Shown: positions 4,523 through 11,920, counted from the stretch's first letter. The stretch is DNA of 14,435 nucleotides from Moduliflexus sp964602655 (GCA_964602655.1 CAZRSF010000107.1:1-14435), one strand, 5' to 3'. Numbers and translations: made by a program. Notes: a model not told the origin generated them from the sequence alone.

Positions 4523-6490
4523 ATGAATCTTTTTAAATTATGGGAAATGTCAGAGGCCGACCGCGCCAAATTGATGCAGCGGACGGCGGTGGATGCCGGG
4601 AAATTTGCCGATGTCGTCCGCCCGATTATCGAGGATGTCCGCGCCAATGGCGACGCGGCGGTCGTGAAATATACGAAACAATTCGACGGCGCAGAGGTGC
4701 CGCTCGACGGCCTGAAAGTCACGCTGGACGAAATCCAGGAAGCCTACATGCTGATTGATCCGCTGCTCTTGGATGCCTTGCAGAAATCGGCGAAAAATAT
4801 CCGGGCGTTCCATCAATTGCAGAAGCCGGAAGCGTACTGGGTCAAAGAAATCGCGCCAGGCGTCTTTGCCGGAGAACAGACGACGCCGGTAGATTCGGTC
4901 GCGCTCTACGTGCCGCGCGGCAAAGGCTCGTTTCCGTCGGTCATGTTGATGCTCGGCATTCCGGCGGTCGTCGCGGGCGTGCCCAAGATTTCCGTCTTTT
5001 CGCCGCCGCTGCCGAGCGGCAAAAGCGATCCCGCCACGCTCGTCGCCGCCGACATCTGCGGCATCCGCGATGTCTATAAAGCGGGCGGAGCGCAGGCGAT
5101 TGCGGCGTTGGCGTATGGCACGAACAGCATTCCGAAAGCGTTGAAAGTCCTCGGCCCCGGCAATCCGTATGTCACCGCCGCGAAACGCCTGCTGCAAGGC
5201 GTGGTTGATCCGGGTCTTCCCGCCGGACCAAGCGAAGCGCTGGTGTTAGCCGATGAACAGGCCGATCCGTATCTGACCGCGCTCGATTTGCTGAACGAAG
5301 CCGAACATGGCCCGGATTCCTCGGCATATCTCGTCACAAATTCACTGCCATTAGCGGAAGAAGCGATGAAGCATCTCCCGGCGCTGCTCGACAAGCTGCC
5401 GGCGCAGCGCAAATCGTTCTGCGAAACCGTGTTGTCCGGTTTCGGCGGCATTGTCGTCACAAAAACGTTCGACGAAGCGATTGAATTCGTCAACGATTAC
5501 GCGCCGGAACATTTGTCGGTTCATGCCGCCGACCTGTTCGGCACAGCGAAAAAAATCCGCAACGCTGGCGAAATTATTCTCGGCGAATACACGCCGATTT
5601 CCGCCTGTAATTATTCGCTTGGTCCGAACGCGATTCTGCCGACGACCGGCTTCGCGAAAACCTATTCGGCGCTGTCGGTGCGGGATTTCGTCAAAGTCAG
5701 TTCCATCAGCCATCTGACGAAAGCGGCCTACGAAGAATTCAAGCCGTTCGTGACGCATTTTGCCGAATACGAAGGTTTTTCCGCGCATGCGATGGCGTTC
5801 AAGGAACGCAAATTCCGTCCGGAATCATCCGCGTCGCCTTTGCCGGAACAGCAATTAGGGCTGGGGATTCATATTCTGAACGCGAATACGAACGGCGTCC
5901 GCTGCAAGCGCATCACGCGGGAATCGGTGATTTCCATCGAGATCGACACACAGGAGCGTCACCCGGACATCAACGAAAAAATCAAGACGCCGCTCCATTT
6001 CCTGAATCACATGATCGAGCATATTTCGTGGCGGTCGTGCATGAATATCGGTGTCGAAACGAACGTCAGCCACTATCCGTTCGGGCATGTCATCTGCGAA
6101 GATGTTGGCATGACGATGGGACACGCCTTCGCGGAATTCTACCGGCAGCGCAAAGCCGACGGCATCAACGGCGAAGGCGAGGCGTCCGGCGTGTTGGATG
6201 AAGCGCTGGCGCGAGTCTTTCTCGGTTTCGAAGATCGGGCGCAATTCACGTTCAACAGCGCGGTGCGGCTGCATGAGCGCGTCGAAGATATGCTCTCCGC
6301 CGACCTGAACAATTTCTTTGCCGGATTCGTGCAAGGCGCGAAATGCACGATTCATGTCGATCTGCTGAAAGGCGACGATCCGCATCATGTCTGGGAAAGC
6401 GCGTTCCGCGCCTTCGGCTGCTGTCTGCGGTCAGCGTTCGCGCCGAACCCCTGGCGCAAAGGCACGACGCCCGGCGTCAAAGGGATTTGA
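4523..6490 (+). CDS. Fusion of a HisD-like dehydrogenase and a HisB-like dehydratase
   Basis: 655 residues. Residues 1-432 align over full length with histidinol dehydrogenase: VLGPGNPYVTAAK (209-221), AGPSE (234-238) and the catalytic pair YAPEH (E329-H330). Residues 460-655 resemble imidazoleglycerol-phosphate dehydratase: RITRES (463-468), FLNHM (493-497), LDEALA (558-563) and PHHVWESAFRAF (620-631). A Pro/Ser/Gln linker lies at about 433-447. Known HisD zinc and substrate residues (E. coli numbering) are changed: Q259 to E259, D360 to N363, E356 to I359, H367 to A370, while H262, E414 and H419 equivalents remain. In the HisB half the first metal motif HHxxE reads H522-V-x-x-E526 and the FLDHM aspartate is N495. 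A histidine-pathway role is therefore uncertain; an NAD-dependent polyol oxidation plus dehydration of another substrate is possible. There is no clear Shine-Dalgarno site at 4523; this start gives the usual HisD N-terminus. No other his gene is nearby. Confidence 0.85.
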   Translation: MNLFKLWEMSEADRAKLMQRTAVDAGKFADVVRPIIEDVRANGDAAVVKYTKQFDGAEVPLDGLKVTLDEIQEAYMLIDPLLLDALQKSAKNIRAFHQLQKPEAYWVKEIAPGVFAGEQTTPVDSVALYVPRGKGSFPSVMLMLGIPAVVAGVPKISVFSPPLPSGKSDPATLVAADICGIRDVYKAGGAQAIAALAYGTNSIPKALKVLGPGNPYVTAAKRLLQGVVDPGLPAGPSEALVLADEQADPYLTALDLLNEAEHGPDSSAYLVTNSLPLAEEAMKHLPALLDKLPAQRKSFCETVLSGFGGIVVTKTFDEAIEFVNDYAPEHLSVHAADLFGTAKKIRNAGEIILGEYTPISACNYSLGPNAILPTTGFAKTYSALSVRDFVKVSSISHLTKAAYEEFKPFVTHFAEYEGFSAHAMAFKERKFRPESSASPLPEQQLGLGIHILNANTNGVRCKRITRESVISIEIDTQERHPDINEKIKTPLHFLNHMIEHISWRSCMNIGVETNVSHYPFGHVICEDVGMTMGHAFAEFYRQRKADGINGEGEASGVLDEALARVFLGFEDRAQFTFNSAVRLHERVEDMLSADLNNFFAGFVQGAKCTIHVDLLKGDDPHHVWESAFRAFGCCLRSAFAPNPWRKGTTPGVKGI

Positions 6491-6502
6491 TTCTTCGGCT
6501 CA

Positions 6503-6533
6503 GCCCTGTCAGGGTTTTAAACCCTGACAGGGC
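6503..6533. repeat. Perfect 31-nt palindrome with CCCTG-N-CAGGG cores
   Basis: GCCCTGTCAGGGTTT (6503-6517) and AAACCCTGACAGGGC (6519-6533) are exact reverse complements around a single T. Each arm is itself a small CCCTG-N-CAGGG palindrome, the motif also seen at 4356-4370. It lies 12 nt after the HisD-HisB-like stop and about 40 nt before ndk. No U-run follows, but it could still slow polymerase or protect the upstream mRNA end. Confidence 0.75.
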
Positions 6534-6572
6534 GTATTAAAAAGCGGAATACACAAACGAGAGGAGACGACG

Positions 6573-7013
6573 ATGAGCGTAGAACGGACATTGGTGATTA
6601 TTAAGCCGGACGCGGTTTCGCGAGAACTGATCGGCGATATTCTGCTGCGGTTCGAACATGCCGGATTTCATATTATCGCGATGAAAATGATCCGGATCGG
6701 CAAACAGGAAGCGGAGATGTTTTACGCAGAGCATAACGGCAAGCCGTTTTTTTCCGCGTTGACCGAGATGCTCGCGGGCGAGCCGATTATTCCGGTCGTG
6801 CTTTCGTGCGAGAACGCAATTACGCGGGCGCGGGAATTGATCGGAGCGACTGATCCGGCTTTGGCAGCGGAAGGGACAATCCGCCATGATTTTGCGTTAG
6901 ACAAAAGCCACAATTCGGTGCATGGGTCAGACAGCCCGGCGTCGGCGGCGCGGGAAATCCCTTTTTTCTTCGGAGAAGCGGAAATCTGCCATTCGCGCGA
7001 AGTGCTGAGTTGA
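6573..7013 (+). CDS. ndk: Nucleoside diphosphate kinase
   Basis: 146 residues, the usual length. It transfers the gamma phosphate of ATP to nucleoside diphosphates through a phosphohistidine. The start ERTLVIIKPDAV is the classic Ndk N-terminus with the KPDAV motif (K11), and NSVHGSDS contains the phosphorylated histidine H117. The segment at 100-118, GTIRHDFALDKSHNSVHGS, corresponds to the family's R-x-x-xG/NxxHGSDS region. A good GAGGAG Shine-Dalgarno site lies about 7 nt before the ATG. It follows the HisD-HisB-like gene on the same strand after a palindromic repeat and ends convergently, one nucleotide from the stop of the diguanylate cyclase gene. It has no obvious operon partner here; it is a housekeeping gene. 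Confidence 0.96.
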   Translation: MSVERTLVIIKPDAVSRELIGDILLRFEHAGFHIIAMKMIRIGKQEAEMFYAEHNGKPFFSALTEMLAGEPIIPVVLSCENAITRARELIGATDPALAAEGTIRHDFALDKSHNSVHGSDSPASAAREIPFFFGEAEICHSREVLS

Positions 7014-7014
7014 G

Positions 7015-9276
7015 TCAATACGGCGCGACAACGACCTGATTTCTGCCTCTGGTTTTGGCTAAATACAGGGCTTTGTCCGCCGCGTTGACCACGTCCATGA
7101 TCTCCTGACTGTGATCCGGAAAACTTGCCACTCCAAGCGATGCGGTGAGTGAAAAATACTGGTCGCGATAACGAATTTTCAGCTTTTCAAGCTCCTGCCG
7201 GATATATTCCGCGCGAAGGCGAGCAATCTCTAAGGTGGCGCTGATCAGGATCAGCAGAAATTCCTCGCCGCCATACCGGCAGGCAATGTCCTCGCCGCGA
7301 ATCTGTAACTTCAAAAACTGCCCCAACCCTTTTAACACCGCATCGCCAGCGTCGTGAGTATATTGGTCGTTAAAGTGTTTGAAATGGTCTATGTCCAGCA
7401 TCACGATGGACAGCGGCGACGGATGGCGTTTCAACCGAAATTTTTCCTGTTCCAGCACGCTTTCCATGTAGCGCCGATTATATAAGCCGGTTAAGGCGTC
7501 GTGAATAGACTCGATGCGCAATTTCTCCCTCAGGCGCAGATTGGAGAGCGAGAGCGCGTACTGCGCGACGATCCGCGCCATGAGCGCTAATTTTTCGGTC
7601 ATCGCGATCCCGAATATCGCCGCCCGCCCGTCCGTTCCAGGAGAGCAGAGCATCAGAATGCCGATTTTTTCATCGTGCGCGACAATCGGCACACATAAGC
7701 ACGGTTTGTCTGAAAGCGAGATTTCGCGGCAATACGAGTGCGACGGGAGCGGCAGATGTTGGAGCGCCAACGCGTCTTTCGCTAACAGTTGGCAAAGACT
7801 TTTGCGGCAGGCGCAAGACACCTCCGAAGGAAAATCGTTCCACGTCTGCGCGATATGAAGCTGTTCGTCGTCTGATTGCAACAGGAGCAATCCCCCGGCG
7901 TCTTCCGGGAAAAATTGCTGACAGATCGATGCTAACGCCGTATATGTTTCGGTTTCCGTTTGGCAAACATGCAGCATTTCATACATCTGATTCAGCCATT
8001 CCAATTCCTGGTTATGCCGTTGCAACATGTGTTGAATATGTTTTTGCTCGCTGATGTCATGGCCGATTCCGACAATGCCGATGATACGCCCTTCGTCATC
8101 GGGAAACGGAATTTTGCTGCTGAGCAGCCAGCCCTGCGTTTCGGTCTCGTGATAGAGAATCGGTTCTTCCTTGTTGATGCGGGCTTCGCCGGTTCGAACG
8201 ATCTCTTGTTCATCGGCCTGAAACGCGCTGGCTAACTCGCGCGGATAGAAGTCGAAATCGGTCTTTCCGATCAGCTCGGCAGGGTGAGACACTCCCATGA
8301 AACGCGCCGTGACCGGGTTCGCCGTCAGAAACTGGCCGTGCAGATTTTTGACATAAATGTTGTCCGGGAGATGATCGATCAGCGTCCGCAGCAAGTTGCG
8401 CTCTTTATCCAACGACTTTTCGATGCGGCGACGTTCTTCGACTTCGGCCATCAGGCGATCATTCGCGAGCATAAGCGCTTCCGTTCGTTCCTCGACGCGC
8501 CGTTCCAAATCCATGTTTGTCTGTGTGACACGTTCATATAATCGCGCGTTTTCAATCGCAATCGCGGCCTGTGCGGCGATCATTTCCAACAAGCGAATGT
8601 GGTTCGTGCTGAACGCATAGCGTTTTGTCGCGCTATAGGCGTCTAACGTCCCGATGATTTTGTCCGCGATGCGCAATGGAACACTGAGGCAGGCGAGCAA
8701 GCCATCCTGAACGGGGGAGGGAATATGAAAGCGCGCATCGTTCGGCAGGTCGTTGGCGATGATCGGCTGCCCTGATTGGGCGACCTGTTCCGAGACGAAG
8801 GTGCTGATGTATTGATGCGCGTTGCGAAGCTTTGCGCCGCTCAGACCGTATGCGCCTTGAAGACGCAGTTCCTGATCGTCGTCATCGCGAAGCAGGATGA
8901 CGACCGTATCGGTCGCCAATAATTCCGCCGCGCTGTGGGTAATCGTACGAAGCGCGTCTTTCAGATGCAGCGACGCGGTCATGGCATGACCAATATCGTA
9001 GAGCATGGTCAATTGCTGATTCATATTGGCGAGTTCCGCCGCTTGCTCTTCGACCTGTCCTTCTAAGGCTTTGAACGGCTCCGACGCCTGAAGGCGTTGG
9101 CGATGCCTCCGATAGAGAAGCACGCCAAGCCCGCCGCCAAACAGGAAACACCAGGGGAGGCTTCTGAGGATGATCGGAAAACCCAGCAAGACTTCTTGCA
9201 CGCCAGTCAGCGCGCAACAGATCAGCGTTCCGCTCAGAAAGGCCAACAGGTCTCTTTTGTAAGGTATGCGAATCAA
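7015..9276 (-). CDS. Membrane-anchored GAF-PAS-GAF-GGDEF diguanylate cyclase
   Basis: From the TTG at 9276 the protein has 753 residues. It begins IRIPYKRDLLAFLSGTLICC and has two transmembrane segments in its first 55 residues, then a short coiled coil, a GAF domain (about 90-248), a coiled coil (250-297), a PAS/PAC domain (298-413, ending GIVGIGHDISEQK), a second, Cys-rich GAF-like domain (430-580) and a GGDEF domain (590-753). The active-site loop is RYGGEEF (GGEEF at 669-673), expected to be active, and RGED lies exactly five residues before it, matching the inhibitory I-site RxxD. So it should make c-di-GMP with product feedback, gated by signals bound in the three sensor domains. The frame stays open to a TTG at 9342, but that codon overlaps a promoter -10; the TTG at 9276 has GGGGA 9 nt upstream and starts next to the first membrane helix. 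No EAL domain is present. Confidence 0.9.
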   Translation of the reverse strand: MIRIPYKRDLLAFLSGTLICCALTGVQEVLLGFPIILRSLPWCFLFGGGLGVLLYRRHRQRLQASEPFKALEGQVEEQAAELANMNQQLTMLYDIGHAMTASLHLKDALRTITHSAAELLATDTVVILLRDDDDQELRLQGAYGLSGAKLRNAHQYISTFVSEQVAQSGQPIIANDLPNDARFHIPSPVQDGLLACLSVPLRIADKIIGTLDAYSATKRYAFSTNHIRLLEMIAAQAAIAIENARLYERVTQTNMDLERRVEERTEALMLANDRLMAEVEERRRIEKSLDKERNLLRTLIDHLPDNIYVKNLHGQFLTANPVTARFMGVSHPAELIGKTDFDFYPRELASAFQADEQEIVRTGEARINKEEPILYHETETQGWLLSSKIPFPDDEGRIIGIVGIGHDISEQKHIQHMLQRHNQELEWLNQMYEMLHVCQTETETYTALASICQQFFPEDAGGLLLLQSDDEQLHIAQTWNDFPSEVSCACRKSLCQLLAKDALALQHLPLPSHSYCREISLSDKPCLCVPIVAHDEKIGILMLCSPGTDGRAAIFGIAMTEKLALMARIVAQYALSLSNLRLREKLRIESIHDALTGLYNRRYMESVLEQEKFRLKRHPSPLSIVMLDIDHFKHFNDQYTHDAGDAVLKGLGQFLKLQIRGEDIACRYGGEEFLLILISATLEIARLRAEYIRQELEKLKIRYRDQYFSLTASLGVASFPDHSQEIMDVVNAADKALYLAKTRGRNQVVVAPY

Positions 9277-9340
9277 CGTGATTGTTCCCCGCTGGCAATC
9301 GAATAGATGATAAACATAGAGTTTTCCATGATATAGAGTC

Positions 9341-9370
9341 AATACAGCAAAAACATTTGTGGAATGTCAA
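9341..9370 (-). promoter_or_regulatory. Candidate promoter for the diguanylate cyclase gene
   Basis: Minus strand TTGACA (9370-9365), 18-nt spacer, TGTATT (9346-9341). Transcription would begin near 9334, downstream of the TTG at 9342, which supports translation from the TTG at 9276 with its GGGGA site. Confidence 0.4.
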
Positions 9371-9443
9371 TGGAAAAATGCCGATTTTTCAAATGGGGGG
9401 TGGTAGGGAAGAGAAATTCGATTGTTGACGCTGTGATACGATT

Positions 9444-9481
9444 ATTGCGGCAGCGACAGAGGAAAACGCCGTTGCCGCAAT
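9444..9481 (-). terminator. Stem-loop after the flippase-like gene, possible terminator
   Basis: ATTGCGGCAGCG (9444-9455) pairs with CGTTGCCGCAAT (9470-9481): 11 Watson-Crick pairs plus one G-U, with a 14-nt loop. It begins 17 nt beyond the stop of the minus-strand gene ending at 9498. No U-run follows on either strand, so intrinsic termination is doubtful. It is the only strong structure between the two minus-strand genes. Confidence 0.45.
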
Positions 9482-9497
9482 GTGTTGACTCATCCGC

Positions 9498-10451
9498 TCA
9501 CGGAGTTTCTCTTCGAGTTGCCAGCCACTTCATGCCTTGCGAAATTCCGACAAACAGCACGTCGCCGAGCACGGCGGATAATCGCAGCAAGACCACAATC
9601 ACCAACGCGGATTCTTTGGAAAACAGCGGCGCTAAAAACATGGCTAACACGCCTTCGCGCACGCCCAATCCGCTGGGCGCAAACAGCGCTAACATGCCGA
9701 TGGAGACGGACAGCGTGGCGGCGCTGACGATATATAAAAAATGCTCTGCCATATTGAAGTCAACGACGACCGCTTTGCATGTCAGGCTGAAGGGGAAGCC
9801 GCAGGCGAGGCTGAATCCGATAAACAGGAGAAACGTTTTCCAGAACGTACTGACGCGCAGCGTGTATTTCACTTCCAAATCGCGTTTTCTGAGGATTTTA
9901 TACGCCAATCGAACTAACCGATTGAAGATGGGGGGATAGGTGCTGCCCAATAAGATGGCGAGCGATGTCAACGAAAAGATCACGACTTTTTGGTCCAGAA
10001 CTGTCGGACTGAACACCGTCACTAACCCTAACCCTAACACTAAATTCGCCGTAATCTGAATGACGCTTTCCAACGGAGACGCTAAGGTGAGAATGGTCAA
10101 ATCAAGCCCTTCTTGCGACGCAAAATAGATTTTCCCCCCGACCCATGCCACCTTTCCCGGCAGATAGCGGCCTAACCATGCCTTGGCATAGACAAAATTC
10201 AATGTCCAGTAATGACGAACCGGCTGGCCGAATTCGCGCAGCAAAAACATCCAGATCGGCGGCAGGAGAAAGCGCGTCCCGGTTTCCGCGACCAGCGCAG
10301 CGACGAGGATCGCCCAATTCACTTCCGTTTTCAGCAATTTCTCCCAGTAAATATCCTTGAAATAGCGGGCGAGCACGTATGCGACGAACAGATAGCACAA
10401 GACGGACGCGATGCGACCGAACAAGCGAGCATGTTTGCGTAAGAATTGCAT
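9498..10451 (-). CDS. LPG_synthase_TM (UPF0104) flippase-like membrane protein
   Basis: 317 residues with about seven to eight hydrophobic segments spread over the whole length and no soluble domain. Two family signatures are present: GRYLPGKVAWVGGK (residues 94-107) and FAPSGLGVREG (257-267), typical of the lysylphosphatidylglycerol synthase transmembrane/AglD-like group. Members with only this domain are thought to be lipid or glycolipid flippases in the inner membrane; the exact substrate is unknown. The start at 10451 (MQFLRKHARL) is preferred over the ATG at 10457 because AGAGG (10464-10460) sits 8 nt before the former and only 2 nt before the latter. It lies 15 nt downstream of the glycosyltransferase gene, so it is translated from the same mRNA. 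By inference the pair builds and flips, or helps to export, a glycolipid or saccharide. Confidence 0.88.
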   Translation of the reverse strand: MQFLRKHARLFGRIASVLCYLFVAYVLARYFKDIYWEKLLKTEVNWAILVAALVAETGTRFLLPPIWMFLLREFGQPVRHYWTLNFVYAKAWLGRYLPGKVAWVGGKIYFASQEGLDLTILTLASPLESVIQITANLVLGLGLVTVFSPTVLDQKVVIFSLTSLAILLGSTYPPIFNRLVRLAYKILRKRDLEVKYTLRVSTFWKTFLLFIGFSLACGFPFSLTCKAVVVDFNMAEHFLYIVSAATLSVSIGMLALFAPSGLGVREGVLAMFLAPLFSKESALVIVVLLRLSAVLGDVLFVGISQGMKWLATRRETP

Positions 10452-10466
10452 GATCATAACCTCTGG

Positions 10467-11714
10467 TTAGGAACGACGAAGCGCATGGGCTTCGATGGTT
10501 TCGCGAATAATCTGCGTATAGGTTTTTCCGATAGCGTCCCAACTGAATTTTGCGACATGCGTCAAGGCGTTCAGTCCGAACGCTCGGCGCGCGCGTTCAT
10601 CGCGAATCAGCCGCAGCAGCGCAGCGGTCAGGGCGGCAATGTCTTTCGGCGGCACAATCAGCCCGGTCTGCTCGTGAACAAGAATTTCGGACACGCCGCC
10701 GACATCCGACGCGATGCACGGCAGTCCGCTGGCGCCAGCTTCGCTCAATACAGTGGGCAAACCTTCCCGGTCGCCGTCTTTCGCAATAATAAACGGCGCG
10801 CAAAAGATGTCAGCCGAGGCATACGCCGTCGGCAATTGGCTGTGATCCAGGCTTCCTAAAAAGCGCACTCGTTCGGTCAGGCCTCGCGCCGTCACTTCGC
10901 GTTCCAACGCGTCGCGCAGCGGACCATCGCCGATAATCGCTAAGGAGGCGGTCGTGTTTGCGATTTCAGGGCTTGTCATGGCTTGCAGCAAATACGAGAC
11001 GCCCTTTTTTTCCGCAAGCCTTCCGACAAACAGCAGGACAGGGCGCGTCAAGCCGTGTAACGCCGGCCATTCGTCGCGGCGAACATTCGGATGAAATCGT
11101 TCTAACGACGTTCCCATCGGCGCAATACGCACCGGGCGCGCGCCGACCGCTTCCGCAAAGCTCTGCCTGATCGTGCTTGCAAGGTCGCGCGAGACCACTG
11201 TCAGCGCGCTGGCTCGCTGAAGCGCTATTCGAATAAGCCGCTTTTTGATCGGGGACGCGCCATACGTATAAGCGTCTCCGCCATGCGATGTCAGCACATA
11301 CGGCGGATGCGCGGGGCCGGAGAAAAACGCGCCTTGAATGAATCCCTGCGGAATGATCCAATGCGCATGAACACACGCGATGTTCGACGTATTCAACAGG
11401 CGACGAATGTTCGCCCATAATCCGAAAAATAATCCGGGAACGAGCGGCCAATAATGCGGATGCTTTTGTAAAATGGCATTGATGCTTCCGGGATAGGCGA
11501 CGCGTTCCAATAGACGCAACGGCGCGTAACGATAGCGGATGACATGGACGCCATCAAGCCATTCTTCCATCTTCGCGCCGGGCGCAGCGGGAGCAAGCAC
11601 CGTCACGTCGAATTCCGCGAGCAACTGTTTTGACAAATCCAACACGAATCTGGGTTCCGGATCATGCTCCCATCGAGGAAGAGTGGAGGTTGTCACAAGC
11701 ACGTTTGGCTTCAT
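10467..11714 (-). CDS. GT4-family (GT-B fold) glycosyltransferase
   Basis: 415 residues. The N-terminal domain begins MKPNVLVTTSTLPRWEHDPE and includes the acceptor-side motifs HAHW (116-119) and SHGGD (143-147). The C-terminal donor domain has FVGRLAEKKG (229-238), IGDGP (261-265) and the retaining-enzyme E-x7-E block GDREGLPTVLSEAGASG (E317 and E325), followed by DVGGVSEI (337-344). This is a standard GT4 enzyme that transfers a sugar from a nucleotide-sugar to a glycan or lipid acceptor at the cytoplasmic face of the membrane; donor and acceptor cannot be read from sequence. The frame is open to an ATG at 11741, but the start at 11714 gives the canonical N-terminal beta strand. Neither has a strong Shine-Dalgarno site. 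The flippase-like gene follows closely, forming an operon. The upstream region carries a 31-nt palindrome. Confidence 0.92.
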   Translation of the reverse strand: MKPNVLVTTSTLPRWEHDPEPRFVLDLSKQLLAEFDVTVLAPAAPGAKMEEWLDGVHVIRYRYAPLRLLERVAYPGSINAILQKHPHYWPLVPGLFFGLWANIRRLLNTSNIACVHAHWIIPQGFIQGAFFSGPAHPPYVLTSHGGDAYTYGASPIKKRLIRIALQRASALTVVSRDLASTIRQSFAEAVGARPVRIAPMGTSLERFHPNVRRDEWPALHGLTRPVLLFVGRLAEKKGVSYLLQAMTSPEIANTTASLAIIGDGPLRDALEREVTARGLTERVRFLGSLDHSQLPTAYASADIFCAPFIIAKDGDREGLPTVLSEAGASGLPCIASDVGGVSEILVHEQTGLIVPPKDIAALTAALLRLIRDERARRAFGLNALTHVAKFSWDAIGKTYTQIIRETIEAHALRRS

Positions 11715-11730
11715 AGATTTCAATATCCAA

Positions 11731-11761
11731 AGGAAACACAATAGATTCTATTGTGTCTCCT
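11731..11761. repeat. 31-nt palindrome upstream of the glycosyltransferase operon
   Basis: AGGAAACACAATAGA (11731-11745) and TCTATTGTGTCTCCT (11747-11761) are reverse complements at 14 of 15 positions around one T. Its length and AGGA/TCCT ends match the palindrome at 3331-3361, but the core is different. It sits 16 nt upstream of the glycosyltransferase start and could be a repeat element, an operator or an mRNA hairpin. Confidence 0.7.
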
Positions 11762-11890
11762 GATTCTCTCAGGAAATTGTCAAGGTCTTTCATTGAAAAT
11801 ATCGTTCCTTTTGCATGGCGTTGTCGGATTATATCTTGCGGCGATCATCTTCTGTCAATACGCCACGCATGAGATTTCTTCGAAATTCCC

Positions 11891-11920
11891 TTGACCGAAT
11901 TATGGATTGGTTTCTATATT
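11891..11920 (+). promoter_or_regulatory. Promoter candidate for the radical SAM gene
   Basis: TTGACC (11891-11896), 18-nt spacer, TATATT (11915-11920). The flanking blocks CCCTTGAC-N-GAATT and GGATTGGTT are shared with the promoter at 3206-3237. Transcription from near 11927 gives a leader of roughly 220 nt. Confidence 0.5.

Noticed and set aside
4550..5788. Several long minus-strand open frames over the HisD-like half
   Set aside because: Arg-rich shadow frames with no motifs or initiation signals; the plus-strand gene explains the region.
4523..6490. Sequencing-error fusion of separate hisD and hisB genes
   Set aside because: The frame is continuous, and no stop, Shine-Dalgarno site or start codon context marks a second gene in the linker; a single missed stop cannot be fully excluded without other genomes.
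6940..6995. T-run and TTCT-TCGG-AGAA hairpin as an ndk terminator
   Set aside because: It lies inside the ndk coding sequence and encodes the conserved C-terminal EIPFFFGEAE.
9364..9939. Plus-strand open frame of 191 codons
   Set aside because: It lies opposite the well-supported flippase-like gene, has Ser/Arg/Asn-rich composition, and no recognisable motif.
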